Below the pieces are notes generated by a model that was not told the origin of the DNA, ran no database searches, and worked only from the letters and a program-made list of their open reading frames with translations. From Lateolabrax maculatus (taxonomy: Eukaryota; Chordata; Actinopteri; Acropomatiformes; Lateolabracidae): a DNA stretch of 64,000 nt. Where the stretch lies: positions 3,976,001 through 4,040,000 of the forward strand of contig CM062207.1 in assembly GCA_031216445.1 (NCBI GenBank), read 5' to 3'. Shown in pieces: positions 1-19,500 of the stretch. The position numbers and the translations under genes were made by a program. The number at the start of each line of letters is the position of its first letter. Positions within the stretch are counted from its first letter, which is position 1.

Positions 1-866
1 AAACGGCACTTTGTTTATGTTCGTATCTGTAATCTTGGAGGTAACGGACATGGAAATGACGGATCCCAGAAACTACAATTATAATCCTCTTCTCCATATA
101 CATGTATCCACAGCAGGTCCAGACTCAACTTCCTGTCCTTACAATTTTCACCTCCTCTTTTGCGAAAGTTAAAATTTGTCAAATTTGTCAAATTTTCAAC
201 CTCTTGTCCTTTTTTTTTGTTTTTTTTTTGCACTTGAGGTCAGTGAAAAATTATCAAAATGTCAGACTGCTCCTTTAAGTTGGCAGAGTGACTCTGCAAA
301 CATCCCGTAATGATTTCTACGCTAATGCCACGGTCATTTTAAAGACGGGGATATCTTGCTATGGACTGAAACTCTTCAGTGGATTAGATGGATGTCATTA
401 GAGAAGACTTCAGACGGACTGTTGGCAACACACACACATGCCTGAGCAGATGTACACACACACACACACACACACACAGCTGAGCCAACATGCAGTAGGA
501 GAATACTTTTGAGTACTTGAAAGACAAAGACTTCCCTGTCTTTGTTAAATAGCCCTGTGTGTGAGTGTGTGAGTGTGTGAGTGTGAGTCAGAGAGAGGGA
601 ATGCATGCTGGGTTGTGTGTAGTAGATGAAGGTATGAGAGTGTGTACATGTGTGTTTGTGCGAACTTCCATGGATTCTGCTTGTGCGAGTACATGCATAC
701 AAAAGGTAAGGCCGTGGCTCTGTGGCTGTTTCTGTTTCCAATTAGCTCCGATGAGTTTTCTGTGTCTTACCTCCGGCCTCAACAGAGCTCAACATGAGAG
801 TAGTTACTTAACACACACACCCAATGTATTCCCATGAACCCAGTGCTCTGTCTCCTGCTGTCCAGC

Positions 867-867
<1 letters not shown>

Positions 868-932
<65 letters not shown>
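868..932. repeat. (CA)n microsatellite
   Basis: A pure run of about 32 CA units, the longest uninterrupted dinucleotide repeat on the left side. A shorter CA run lies at 452-478. Confidence 0.95.
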
Positions 933-934
<2 letters not shown>

Positions 935-2989
935 CTCCTGCTGCCTGCTTGTTTGGCTTGGATGACCATGGGAAGAAGAGAGAGAGGAAGAGGGAAAGAG
1001 GAAGAGAGAGGTGCAGACACTCCTAAAAGAAACACTAATTTTCCTATTTTGTTTCTATAACATTCTCATGGTATCCCTGAAACGTTTTAGACTACAGGGA
1101 TGTGTAGAATGAGAGAGAAATGCTGTGAAGTGAGCATGTGGGATAGAGAAATTGATAAATGAAGAGAGACTTCAGTGCATGATCCGGTGACGCAGCCAAT
1201 CTACGTCACCTGGACAAGGTCAAGAGACAGAAAATACCCGCTGACTGGCTCCAGTGTCTCTGGCAGAGACAGGCAGGGAGATGAATCGTGGAAGGTCTCC
1301 GATTATTTACCCCAGTCCTTAACATGGACCCTCTGCCCATCACTCACTGTTCGCATGTGCTTGTTTGTATGAGAAACACTGGACGCCGAGGACGCTGTGT
1401 GTGTAAATCTGAATGTCTGTATTTTCTTTTAAAAAAGCAGGAAAAATAAAGTTCTATAAATATCATACATCTTTCTTGAATGTTTGTCAGTCTTTTTTTT
1501 TTTTTTTACTGTGAAAACAAATAGCCAGCCCCTAGAAAAATAAATGATGTTATATTATTTTAAATTCGATGCCACTGTATTGCACTCTATTCATTTATTC
1601 TTGAAGAAACAGGACAAGTGGCATCAGCAGTCGTTAAAGCAGTGATAGTACTAGAGCTGTAACAGTATTAATATGGCAGTAACACCAATAATACAGCTAA
1701 GTAATTGTAGTGACATCAATATTAGCTGTCGAATGCAGTGATAGTATTATATTTTTAGTACATGTTAGTAAGTATTATATTTAATAGTACATTAATAGTG
1801 AACTTATTGCGGCAGTACTGGAAGTTTCACTATTAGTACTAGTCTTGTCTTCTGTTTATTAATTTGTCATGCTTTTTCTTATCTGTTGGTATTTTTATAA
1901 ACACTAATACATAAATGATGTCTTTTCTTCATTACAGTGGATCTACCAATATGAGAAATATCTTATTCACTCCCCTGCCTCAGACTCCTGTATCAGCCTA
2001 CACCACTCTCACGTTTGACCTGTAAGACTCGTCTTAATGCTTTTGTTCGTCATCTGTGATGTGAAAACATCGGATTTTCTCACAGCGAGAGAAAGTAAAA
2101 GTGTGCGTCCTGGTCCAAGTTCAGTTGCAAACTCCTGGCGCACCACACGGCGTCCCTCCTGCCAGGCTGCTGACAGGCAATCAGCCGAACGCTCAGTCAC
2201 ACTGGACAGCGGCAGAGGAGGTTGTACCGGCGTCTGGTACAGAAGTACTTCAGCTGACTTCATTGACAGTCGGCACCGGAGATGAGAGGAGCTGTTTCCA
2301 TTACTCCTCTCGGTTTCCATCACAGTTAGTTTTGCGGTTCGGTCATTTTGAGACGAGACTTTGTCTCGCCATGCTGAGCAGTAACAGTAGTTGTGGTGTT
2401 CGGAGGAGTATTCATAATATCACTGTCCATACTTGTCAAGTACAAGTGCATTCATTATAGTGCATATGCAAGTTGAAAGACAGAACATGTACGTGCATGT
2501 GAAAACGTCTGACTGTGTGTTTGCATGCGTGAATCCATCTGTGGACAGCAGTGTGTGTGTGTGAGTGAGAGAGCGTGTTTGTTTTTACAGCGTTCAGCAG
2601 GATCTCCAGCTATGAAGGATGCCGAGCTGCACAGCGGAGGGGAAAACGTCTCAGAAAACAAATGGACTCTGTCTGCTATCAAGCTGCTATCTAACAAATG
2701 TTTTCAACGAGGAAAGAAAAGCGGCCCGATGCCCAAAGCACAGTCACATAACGCACGTACACCTCCCTCTCGGCTCTCTCCCACCCTTCATACCTTTTCA
2801 TCAATCCATGTTTTTTATCATCACCTGTCAGTTCTCCTCTCAAAGGCATGGTGCCCCACAAATACCATTTGTATGTTTTTGAAACTTTTTGAAAGCCGTA
2901 CACGTTTTCCCCGTGTCTCTAATCTTTCTTTCAGAGCAGAAAAGTATATCATCCAGTTCAACATTCCTGTTTTACATTTTAAAAGAGCA

Positions 2990-3425
2990 ACTGATCACAA
3001 AACTTGGCAGCACAAGGCAGTTCTTGTGTATAGTGCTTTTACAAAATCTCTCTTATCTGCATCAAAGTTGCATTTATACAACTGTCTATTCTGTACATAT
3101 TTGATTTACAGCATAGTCTATACACCATATTCATATCATACCTCCAGATGTTTATTCTGTATATAATGTATTACTTTTAGCATTACTTATACTTACGCCT
3201 GCACTGCCTACTGTAACTGCTGCACATCTTCATACTGTATATGTTTTAGCGCATTAATTTCTACCCCCTAACTGTTATATATATTATACTACTATATATT
3301 AACACTATATATGTGTACATAACTTTGCACTTCTAGTTAGATGCTAAACTGCATTTCGTTGTCTCAGTACTTATACTCTGTGCACTGACAATAAAGTTGA
3401 GTCTAATCTAACCTAATCTGATCTT
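2990..3425 (+). mobile_element. LINE 3' end fragment
   Basis: The stretch ends with gctaaactgcatttcgttgt, then cactgacaataaagttga and a short gtctaatctaacctaatctg tail, typical of non-LTR retrotransposon 3' ends in fish genomes. The upstream part aligns by eye with the reverse complement of 15425-15910. No reverse transcriptase frame is left. Confidence 0.65.
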
Positions 3426-6400
3426 TCAGGATTTAAAAAGCGAAAACAAAAAGCATTTTTTTTAAACCAAAAAGCATTAACTCTGTGAATGTATAGTAAA
3501 CATTTACAGTAAGTGAACACACTGCTAGGAAAGTTATTGTGGTTTTATATGTGAAAGTGTGCTAATATGGTTTCACTGTCTCTAATGGCTGACCTCAGTT
3601 ATCACTGTTTTTTATCACTGGGTTTATAAAAACATCTTGTCTAATAGGAAAATAAAAATGAAGATAACAGAGTGAATTATGATCCATCTTCAAGGCTCGA
3701 GCCTGTCCATGAACTTGAAACACAAACAGACATTAAAAACACAACTGCACCACAAACATGACTCACTAAAGGAAACGAGACAGGAAACTGACTCTTTCAG
3801 CTACATCCCAACACTCACCAACCACTTTCCCTACCGTGATTCAATTTGGTGATCTACAGCGGCAGGAAATTTGATCAACAGAGATCGATAAAAGATGCAT
3901 GGAAGAGAATTACGAATAATGTAAGAAACAGCTTCTTCACGGCACATTTTTTTATGTCATTTTATAAACCGACAAATTCCCCTCAGTTTTAACACCCACA
4001 CACACACGCACACACTCTATCTACTCTGGTGATGTTTCCGGTGATTGAGCCTGTGACTCTGGGAGCCGACACATCCCTGACGGCAGCGAGGGGCAGGACA
4101 GGAAGTGGCTGCAGACAGGAAAAGAGGAAGTAGGAAGTAAAGAGGCGGGACGCTTCCCTGCTGCCAATCTGGGACCAGAGACGTCCTCCCTTCCTGTGTG
4201 GCTCTGAGACAGACACACATTTGAAATTTGCATCTGTTGCTCTCATAGAGACGAGGGGGACAAAAGTCACGCTTCTCTTATTTGACCAATGTGGGGTCAC
4301 AAGCTTAAAGGTGCTGCAGTTGGTACTTTGTAGATGGATGGGACGCTCTCATTTGTAAGATAAAGGTCACCCAGAAACACGTCCTCTGCTTCCTTATGCA
4401 AGGCAATGACATATATCTATCGAAGCGTGTTTTAAATCTGATACTGTTCACTATTAAAGTCTCCGATCAAAGAACTGAATCCTTTTGGGCTGTTGAAATC
4501 ACTATAAATCGCCCTGGACTAGTGTAAGGGGTTGCGGTTAACCCCTAATTTGATCAAATCTGAATCCAGTGTCCAATCAACTTTTTAAATTTCCTATTAG
4601 AATTATTTAGATTAAGTTTTAAACAAAACAAAGTTACAAAAATTACACAAATAAAAAATTGACACTTAAAGTTGCATGAAAGTAGCCAGAAGGCACCAAA
4701 ACCAGATACAAAAGTTAGTTGTTGTTGGAATATAAAACTTAATATGGATGTCTGGAGTCTGCAAAACAAGCAAATCCAGGTGCCAGTTTCCATTTGAGAG
4801 TAATTTTAGCATATACAGCACGTGCTCTTTGGGCAGTGGGGACAGGAAAGAGCGGCGCGACAGAACCAGGGGGAAGGTACTGCGCGTGACAAAGGATATG
4901 AGCTGGATTCACTCCAGCACCATACTGAGTACATGGTATGCGTGTTGGCCCGCTGAGGCAGCAGGGCAGCCGCAGGAAGTTTGGATCTGTGGTTTGTTTT
5001 TTATCGGAGCAGCGCGGCTGGGAGGAACTCGGCCGCTGGGAAACGGCCGAAAACAGAATCAGAGAAGAGGAGGGGTTTGGGGTGGTGCAGGTTGAATAAT
5101 CGAAGAAAGTCAGATGTACAGCTCGAGTTGTTTCCCAAACACTAACCGCCCCCCCGGAGCTGCTTGTAAAACAGAAACATTTTCATATGTTCATATATGA
5201 TACAGAAATGGGCCACCTGAGTGATTGAGGGCTGTGATTCACTGCCTAGCAACACTATCAGTCTGGTGTAACATGGGAAAATGCGTTGACCAATGTCACC
5301 GCGCGGGTCAGCCAAATAAACCTTACGACAAAATAATAATGTAGCTGCTGTCACGGCATGACAACCTCCTCCAACACAAAAATCTAACTTTCCAAGATCC
5401 CCTGTGCTACCAGCAAGTAATAACAACAAGTAAGTCTTAAAAAAAAACAACAAAGTAGGTTATAAAGACAATCCCCATGTCCGTCCAATCAGAGACACTA
5501 ACTAACCTTTGACCTCTAAGGCTATTCTTAGGAAGCCCCATATTGTTGCCCTCTGATTCACACACAGATTGGCTCTGCCGCTGTCACACAATGGGGGGTC
5601 AATCAGGATCATCTAACAGCTAACAGACAATACAAGTCAGCGGCGAGGGTTAATGACTTTCGATCTGGCGGCTTCAAACTACAAAAGGCACTTTTACTTG
5701 TGTTTTTATAAGATATTCCAGTATAATAAGTACGACAGACGCGGGGCCATTGTGTGGGTTATCTGCAGTGTAATATTTTGTCTGGTAATCAGTGAATATT
5801 ACAGCACTATTGTTGATGTGACTGGCCAACTCTGACTGATGTTTGTGTTTTTTAGACTACTATTTTTAATCTCTTAGTTCAGGGTTTGTACATGCCAAAA
5901 AAGTGACTCACGCTCAAAGGTTCAAAGAAAAAACATAAAGTTGACTCCATCAAAAATAAACACTTAAACAAAATATTTAAAACAAAATCAAACCAAGACA
6001 AATTTGTTTGGATTGATTTCAGTGAGATTTGAGCAGATAAACAATCTAAAACAGTTTAAAGTGGCTGTTTTTGGATGTTCGAGGCATCATTTATTATTTC
6101 AGTTTGACGGACATTTGTCAGTTAAGGACACATTTGAATTGCAGCAGCACAGGGAAACCAAATAATTTTACTTTTACTTGAGTCTATTTCATAAATGAAG
6201 AAGACTTCACTTAGCGCCACTTCCTAACTGATAGTTTCCCGTTTGAGTAACAGTTGTTTCCTCCACATTGAAGGCAATTTATCATAGAATGAAGCTCAAA
6301 ATGGTATAAAACAGGCCAGTGCATTATCTGACTGTAATGAATGTGCGCATTCATGGGGTTTTGTCTACAGTAGAGCAGAAGGGACACACATACACACAGA

Positions 6401-6723
6401 AAAGGGTACAAAGGTAGTTTTTGTTCCCCGTGTCGCTGGAACTTCAGCTTTGCTTGGTCATCATGGATAAATGCCCCTCTTATCGAGCACAACGGGCACA
6501 GACAGAGCCACGAACACACACACACACACACACACACTCACGTCTTTGTAAAGCAGTTTAGTGCTTGACTTCAGTAGAAAATGACCTTCAAAAAAAAAAA
6601 AAAAAAAATCTATATTACCTACTCAATTGGAAAAAGAAGCCAATAAGCACTTCAGTGTTAAAGTTAGGACAAGCCATTAGGGTGTTTCTTAAATTTTTGA
6701 TTATAGGGAGAAAATGTATATAA

Positions 6724-6728
<5 letters not shown>

Positions 6729-6763
<35 letters not shown>
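6729..6763. repeat. (TG)n microsatellite
   Basis: About 17 TG units. CA runs flank it at 6514-6537 and 6907-6935. Confidence 0.95.
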
Positions 6764-6765
<2 letters not shown>

Positions 6766-6906
6766 TCTCGTCTTCATCATCTGTGGCAGCTGCCCGCACT
6801 GATAGTTGCTTTGTTTTCAGTGAGTGCTTCTTAATGAGGTCAAAGGCTATTTAGGGCCACTGGACGCCGACGAGGAGAAACAAGAGGTACCTTTATCACG
6901 GTCAGA

Positions 6907-6937
<31 letters not shown>

Positions 6938-7035
6938 CTCCAACACACACATATACACACTCTCAGGCACTCACAGCTATTCATTACATTTGACCAAGAC
7001 AAGGTCCAAAAATCAGTCGCTGGAGAAAGAGACTC

Positions 7036-7038
<3 letters not shown>

Positions 7039-7089
<51 letters not shown>
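7039..7089. repeat. (TG)n microsatellite
   Basis: About 25 TG units. It lies 100 bp from the CA run at 6907-6935, so the two could form a hairpin in a transcript. Confidence 0.95.
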
Positions 7090-7090
<1 letters not shown>

Positions 7091-8431
7091 TATAAGAGCA
7101 AGAAAGACAGATGGGTCTACTGATTTCTATTTGGATAGAGGACATTTGATTTACCAGTAAGCATAATGAGAAAATGAGTATGAATGGTCACATGTCTTTT
7201 CTTTTACAAATTACAGATATTTTTCTTCTTTGCAAAAGGTAAATCCAAAAACAGTTTCCACTCACATCTCAGTGTTCACATCCACACTATGACCTAATTA
7301 TGACGAATAACCAGAATAAGTCCCACTTAAAGTGTTTACATGTTTCGTAGTGACCTGATTTTTGGAATAACCAGAGGTCTCCATGTTGTGTTTGATAATC
7401 CTGTTAATGGTGGCCTCCAGGAAATGTCTTAATAACATCATAAAACAAGAGAGAGAAACTGAATTCATTTATTTGATTTATTAGTTGTGTCATGAAAGCC
7501 ATTTTGTGGTTAGATTTTCTGGTTCACAGACAACATCAAAACAATGAAAGTAACCAGACTTCATTGAAACCATTTTGCAGCAATTCAAAGCACTCGCGAT
7601 GAATCCAGATCTGATCATTGAGTTATGCTTGACTGTGGTTTTCTTTCAGCCAGTTTAATCCTTTTATGGTGTTTATATGTGTATTTTCACTTTGTCTGGT
7701 AAATCATTAAAATTCATGTAAAAGTACCAAATCAGTGTTACAGATAATTGTCTACAATGTAAATCTTGGACTTGGCAGTGATTCATTATTATTGTTTAAT
7801 GTCTGAGTTCATAGCTCATCATAATGTGAGATCTGAAACACTTGAATATTACATATTAAATATTAAAGAATTGTTTTTAAAACTAACACTAAGATTTTGC
7901 ACTAGTTAAAAAACGACAAACAGAAAAACATTATTTGATTTAATGGAAAAACATAAATTTGTATTTTTACCACGTAATTTTTGAAAAACAAAGTAGTGAA
8001 TCAACCTACCCCTGATTAATTACACAAAGGGGAACTTTGCATGGATTTTTGTCTTTCTCCTTTAATATATATATGAAAAAAATCACCTTGATGCCAAATA
8101 AGATGGAGAGAGAGGAGCCTGTGTTAGATGAGGCAGACTGAGAGGAATTGTCAACACTAGTACGCTTCTCTCCCACATACACAGTCTGAGTCACCTGAAG
8201 ACAAACCCCTTTATTGAGAGGCGGGCAGCCATCTTTGATTAGATGGAGTGACTCAGCGGACAGTGAACACAAGGGGGTGTGTTTGTGTTTTTATGTGTGT
8301 GTGTGTTGGCCTGTGATTTTGTGTGACAGTACAATGAATGAGCGCGTTTGTGTTCATGTGGGAATATGTGAATGCGTGTGACTGTGGCTATGAGAGAGAG
8401 CGAGTGTGTGTGCATGTGTGTGTTGTCGTAC

Positions 8432-13892
<5,461 letters not shown>

Positions 13893-16515
13893 TGACGGCG
13901 GATAAAATACGAGTATTTTGAGGGGAAATTAAGCTAAAAACGCAGCGAAGAGACGCGAGCGGCGTCCTGTTCTCCAGGCTGGTGTCGCACCGTCAACACT
14001 CCCCCCGGTACGGTCGCTTCACGGCGGGTCGACTTCACCGCTAAAAACAGCGAAAAGACGATAATAATAAAATGTTAAAATATATATTTACTGTAGGGAG
14101 ATTTTATGTCGTCGAAAATAAAGATATTTCGACGGTTTTGGTAAAGGTTGCGACAGGAAGTAGCTTTTTAACGGTCACAAACAACGAGTCCAACGTTCCG
14201 GCGCGCGGACGTTTTTTTCAAGAGGAACAACTAAACCGAGAGGCATTCTGGGATTTATTGTAGTTTTTTTTCAAACGTTTCAAAAGATGTTTCGGCCAAT
14301 GTTTTTGGATGAATTAGGACAGGGATTCCCAAAGTGAGACGTTTCCAGTCAACAGAATTTTAGTGAGTGAATTTATAATTTTATTTTTTATTTTTGTGGG
14401 GGGATTCTGCTGAATATCACCCCATTTTCACCCCATTTGCCACAAAATTGCCCCAAAAATTAAATGTAGTTTGGCGTAACAAAACTTTTGGAAAAACAGA
14501 GTAGGTGTGTCCAGGACCTTTGAGGGAGAATCCGTGCTTTTTTTTAAAGGGCACAAAAAAAAAACTGCTGACTTATACCATATATACTAATTGTTTTATT
14601 TAAATCTTACCGCATTTAATGTTAAACCATGACACCGTGTAATGCACTGATAACACAGTACATATGATTTATGTGTTGCTGCACAGGTGTTTCCTAATTT
14701 CGTGCCTCAGTTTGCTTCCTGGTTGAATTTGACGACATGCAAACAAGTAAAATATGTTATTTTTAAGCCTTTATTTTAAATTTTTCCCTAGACACGTGAT
14801 AAGAATGTAAACAAAGATAATAATTTAGGTTTATTACTCCCATCCTCAGCTAGTAAACTCTGCCATCGCTGTAGTGTGCAAACTCCAGACAGAGGGTTAG
14901 ACTCGTGTCAAGTTATTTACAGGGAGGGATAGCACTTCCGGTTAAAAATGAAATTAAAATAAAATATTTATTAACAGAGGCACTCTGACCAAATATTACA
15001 ACAACAACAAAAAAATGTCAATGAACGTGCATAAATGAACTCGCAACCATTGTCATTCTTCTGAAGTATTATTCTTAATGTTTGCAGTCCTGTGTGTCGG
15101 TTAATGTTTCTGATTTCAAGCGAAGTTGCATGTGTAAGGAAAATACTCCACAGCCATTTAGTTTATAAAACATTTGAAAACCAACTGTTTAAAAAGAAAA
15201 AAAAAATGCATGTATAAGTTGGTAAAAGTAGAGTGGTTGAAAACGTACTTTAGAAATGTAAGGATGCCATGATATTTAATTGGGTTTGATAATACACGAC
15301 GACAACTTAACTTTACCATCACCGTCATGCACTCTCACACACGATGACCATGTAACAAAATGGTCTGTCTCACAGTCTTACCCTTCCCCTCACAAAATGT
15401 TATCTTTAAATCTGTAAAATGTTCTATTAATTTAGATAAGATTTAACTTTATCGAGTACAAGTGCTTCCGCAACAAAATGCAGTTTAGTATCTAACCAGA
15501 AGTGCAAAAAGGAGTCAAGTGCAGAGTAATGTACATATGTATAATATTTATACAGGTAATATATAAACAGTGAGGGGTACATATGACTACACTAAAATGT
15601 ATCAACTGTATGTAATTTGTGAAATTATATACTAAGAAATATACAGTAGAAACATGTACAGCAGTTTCAGTAGGCAATGCATGTATATGTATAGTGCAGG
15701 TGTATGTACAAGTAAAGCTAATAGTAGACTAGACGTTATATACAGAATAAACAGCTGGACGTATGATATACATTTGGGTGAATGAATGAATATAATATGG
15801 ACAAGATATGTACAGTATAGACAGTAGTATAGATAAGAAAACGCTATAGGTCAGATATGCACAGTATGTACAGTAGTATAAATATGTATTGGCATTTGAA
15901 AGTGTGTGTTCCCTGTTTAATCCCTGTTTAGTTGATTCATTCAAACTTTTTTTAAATTAATTTAAAATCAGTTGTATGATAAAATCAGATGATGATCTAA
16001 AAGCCATTTTCTGTGAATGTTCTGTGGGAAAACTTCTCATAGTCTTATATTCAATTACAAATCTTGACCTACTAATTGTCAGATGTTTTCATTAATATCC
16101 TCCTTTTAAACCCTTACAATACGTCACCTTAAATTCTAAACTTAAACTGCACATCTTAGTCTCCATATTCCCCCAAAAGAAAATAACAAGGAGTGCGTCT
16201 TTTCTCACACGCTTTTATTTTGAAGGCAAACAAATCCCAACTTCCGGCGTAGTTCCGGCTTCCGGTGTCCAGCTTACCGCAGCGTCTCGTTACAACACTT
16301 TGCACTTTTCCTCTGCGAGCTGTTCAGAAGTCAGCAGCTTCTTCTGCTCGCCGGGAAAAGCTGCCCTCCCCCCCAGCTTTTTTTTATTTTTCTTTTCCCC
16401 CGGCTCCTCGGACTCCCGGGGACGCGCCGAAGAAATGAGTTTAAAGTGGCGGATTTAGCGAGTTTTGTGCGAGTTGAAGTGTTGAAGTGTTGAAGTGAAC
16501 CGCTGACCTGTCACC
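13893..16515. promoter_or_regulatory. Divergent hdac8/phka1 intergenic region
   Basis: This 2.6-kb spacer separates two head-to-head genes. The hdac8 side (13900-14220) and the phka1 side (16240-16500) are GC/CpG-rich and TATA-less, as expected of housekeeping promoters. Three closely spaced ETS-type CTTCCGG/TTCCGG sites lie at 16241-16266, about 250 bp upstream of the phka1 ATG. The middle is AT-rich and includes a reverse-oriented LINE tail (15425-15910), so the two promoters are probably separate rather than one compact bidirectional promoter. Promoter function is inferred from position and composition only. Confidence 0.5.
15425..15910 (-). mobile_element. LINE 3' end fragment, reverse orientation
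   Basis: Read on the minus strand it contains gtttattctgtatataacgt, tgcacttctggttagatact and aaactgcattttgttgcgg, matching the element at 2990-3425. It lies between the hdac8 and phka1 promoters. The ends are approximate. Confidence 0.65.
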
Positions 16516-19500
16516 ATGAGAAGCAGGAGCAACTCGGGCGTCAAACTGGACAACTATGCCCGCATGGTGCACCAGACTATCCTGAGACACCAAGTGAGTG
16601 CCCCGTTTGTGGTTTTCACGTCTATATAATGAACAGAAAGATGAAAACAGCGGCTTTCTGTGAGCTTCAGGAGAGCCCAGACTCAGATGTTATCATGCAC
16701 GCTGCAGGTGAAGAAAGCTGATATATTGCGCAAGGCACCAACACACAGCATGCACACTTCACACACACATTACTTGTGTGAGTGTGTGTTCATAGTGAAG
16801 CTTTGGAGTCATGTTTGAGGCTCATACAAGGATTTATTTTATTTATTTTTGCACAAGATCCCTCATTACCATAGTGGTCAATAGTGTATTTACATGTCAG
16901 TATTATTATAATTGTTGGACATGTTATTCCTAAACCGTGCACCCACTCCTCTGGGGAGGTTTATGACCCTGCAAGGTCCAAACTGGGACAAATACATTGT
17001 CTGAAACAGGAACTGTTGGAAGTGCACTGTAATTTAAGATATCACTGCATGTTGTAGCAGGAACATTTCCTGTTATCTGAACTCAAGGGCCTGAACCCAA
17101 ACCATGAAAAAGTCCACATACTTTTGGCCGTGTAGTATAAACCCCGTAACATGTAGTAAAGTTTACTTAAAGTACCAAAAGTTAGACTAATGTATATTAT
17201 ATTACTGGTTTATAATTACTGATGCATTCATGTGTACATGCCTTTAATGTTGTAGTTGATAAAGTCGTATCATAACCTATAATTATAGATGGTTTTGTTT
17301 GTTGGTTTTACTTTGTATCATTATTCTAAATCTGTAAAAGTAACTAGTAACTAAAGTGAATGTAGCGGAGTTAAAAGTACATAATTTGCCTCTGAGATGT
17401 CGTGGAGCGTACAGAACATAAATCATAATACCTACATGTCGGACATTATCCATAATCTAAACTTAATATTAACCCTAAAACCAAGTCTAGACCCTAAATA
17501 GTCCTTCCAAATCCTCTCAAGGTCAAAAACTCAAATTTACAAGAATATACAAGTACAAGAACAAACACCCCTCATACATCTTCCATGCCTTCCTGTCTTC
17601 TGCTCAGTTTCCTTAAAACAGTAAATTAACATTTGTCCACTGCAGCAGAGCAGCAACAGATTGGAAAAAACCCAGTTAGTTGCTGGTGGAAAAGGCGAAG
17701 TAAGGGGGCGAGGAGGCAGGACTCGGGCTCCCTGTAAAGCCTCACTTACTCCTGACTGAAGCACACAAAGTCCAGCCAGAAAGAGCTGAGAACACAAATC
17801 AACAAGGAGGAAGAGGAAGAAGAAGAACAGGAGGGGAGTCTCACCTTTTAGTTATGTGGCCTCTACATTTGCAGTTCTGTAGAAACCAGAAGAAACTTCC
17901 AGTGGAACATAGAGGCGGACAGAGTCGGCGTGAAGTCACCTTTGAATTGGTCCCAAGTGGCTTCCAGCCAGCCTGCAGTTGTATACAGCTGACTGCTCAG
18001 ATGGATCACTGCACTAATGGCTGTGACAGTGAGACCAGAGGCTCGCTGCAGCTGCAAGCCCACAGTTAGTGTCTAAAGCAGTCGATTACATGTGTTAAAT
18101 GTGTCGACGGTTAAATCCATCGGCCTGTTCTTGCTGATTTGGCACTTTGTGGTAATACATGTTTTATCCAGAGATCTGCATTCAGCGGTCTCTTCCATTA
18201 TTAGTAAAACAACTCAACGCACGCTGCTCTAAAGTTACTCTCACTTTTCCACGAAGAAGCAACATTTAACATGTCGACTCTCTGGCTGGTGTCTTTGTGC
18301 AACTTACCCAGAAGCCGCTTTGTGCGACACTTCTCTCTGTTTCGTTATGAAACCTAATTCGATGTTGAAAGATCCGACTGCCGCGATGTCTCGGCTGGCT
18401 GTGATAAAATGACAATTTACAACTTAAACATCAGGAAATATGATTATTTGGTGTCTCTTGAGGCATAACAGCAGTTACAGAGAGGAGAAATCTGTATTTA
18501 TTCCAGTTCCTCAGCTCACTGCATAGTTTCAACTCACACATTCCCTCATTTGCACGTGTGTTTTGATGTTGTCAAGGGTTGTTAGACAAGAGGCAACATC
18601 CTCTTTACAACAGGAAGCATTGGGGTTTGTGGAAGATACATGCCAGCTGTTAGTGTAGCTTTACTCTCAAATCCCAGCAGAGTTAGTCTGACCTTCTGAA
18701 AGGAGCAGATGGGTCTTAATAGATTTCTTACACATATTTTATGTCCCCACACAACCAAAAGTTCTGTTTTCTGCTAAAAGAAGACAGCGTTTATCACAGT
18801 TTGTATTAAGTCCTCTGGTGGTGGGCAAAATTAAAAGTTGATGTAGAGAAATCCAGTCAGCAACTATTTTAATATTTGTTTAACTTAAGAAAATAATCAT
18901 CAGATTAACCTGAAAACAAAAAACGGGAAGATGATGCAAAAAGTCCCTCATAGTAAAAGTAAAACACCAGCCAAATGGTATTCTTTGCTTTGAATTTTGT
19001 CTTATTTCTTTATTAGTTCTAACCTGTTTTTTTAAATTCAAAATGAACATATAAAGTCCCAGATATTCAGGCCTTATATTCTCTTGAGCTGCACAGCAAC
19101 ACCAAGTTCACATAGCAGCGTCCCTCTACATTACACTGTCCAGCGTGTCTCATTAGTTTAACTACTGACCTGTGACCTTTGACCTCTCCGTGTGTGTCTG
19201 ACAGGATCCAGTAACGGGTCTTCTGCCAAGCGGCGCAGATCAGCCGCACTCCTGGGTCAGAGACAATGTTTACAGCATCATGTCTGTGTGGGGCCTCAGC
19301 CTGGCCTACAGGAAGAACGCTGACAGGGACGAAGACAAGGCCAAGGCCTACGAGCTGGAGCAGGTAGGCGTTTTTGGTCTCGTGTTCCTCTGCCTAGACG
19401 CCAGGAGCGATGGGTTGAAAATGTTGACATGTAACCATCTCTCGCTCTCTGTCTCTCCAGAGTGTGGTGAAGCTGATGAGAGGCATCCTGCAGTGCATAA

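Larger units (their letters stand above)
1..8431. other. Gene-free stretch, probable hdac8 intron
   Basis: No exon of a recognisable protein was found on either strand. The stretch holds several CA/TG microsatellites, a LINE 3' tail (about 2990-3425) and AT-rich unique sequence. The last seen hdac8 exon ends at 8432 with a good donor, so at least one more exon must lie further left. The missing C-terminal coding sequence was not seen here, so this is most simply part of a large intron. A distant or poorly conserved exon could have been missed by eye. Confidence 0.55.

Noticed and set aside
824..1060. Frames with poly-(TH) or poly-(VC), here and at many other sites
   Set aside because: They are translations of CA/TG microsatellites.
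8006..8272. 88-codon minus-strand open frame with LIKDGCPPL, vaguely zona-pellucida-like
   Set aside because: Only one short motif resembles the ZP domain, the rest does not follow the family pattern, the acceptor is poor, and it lies inside a presumed hdac8 intron.
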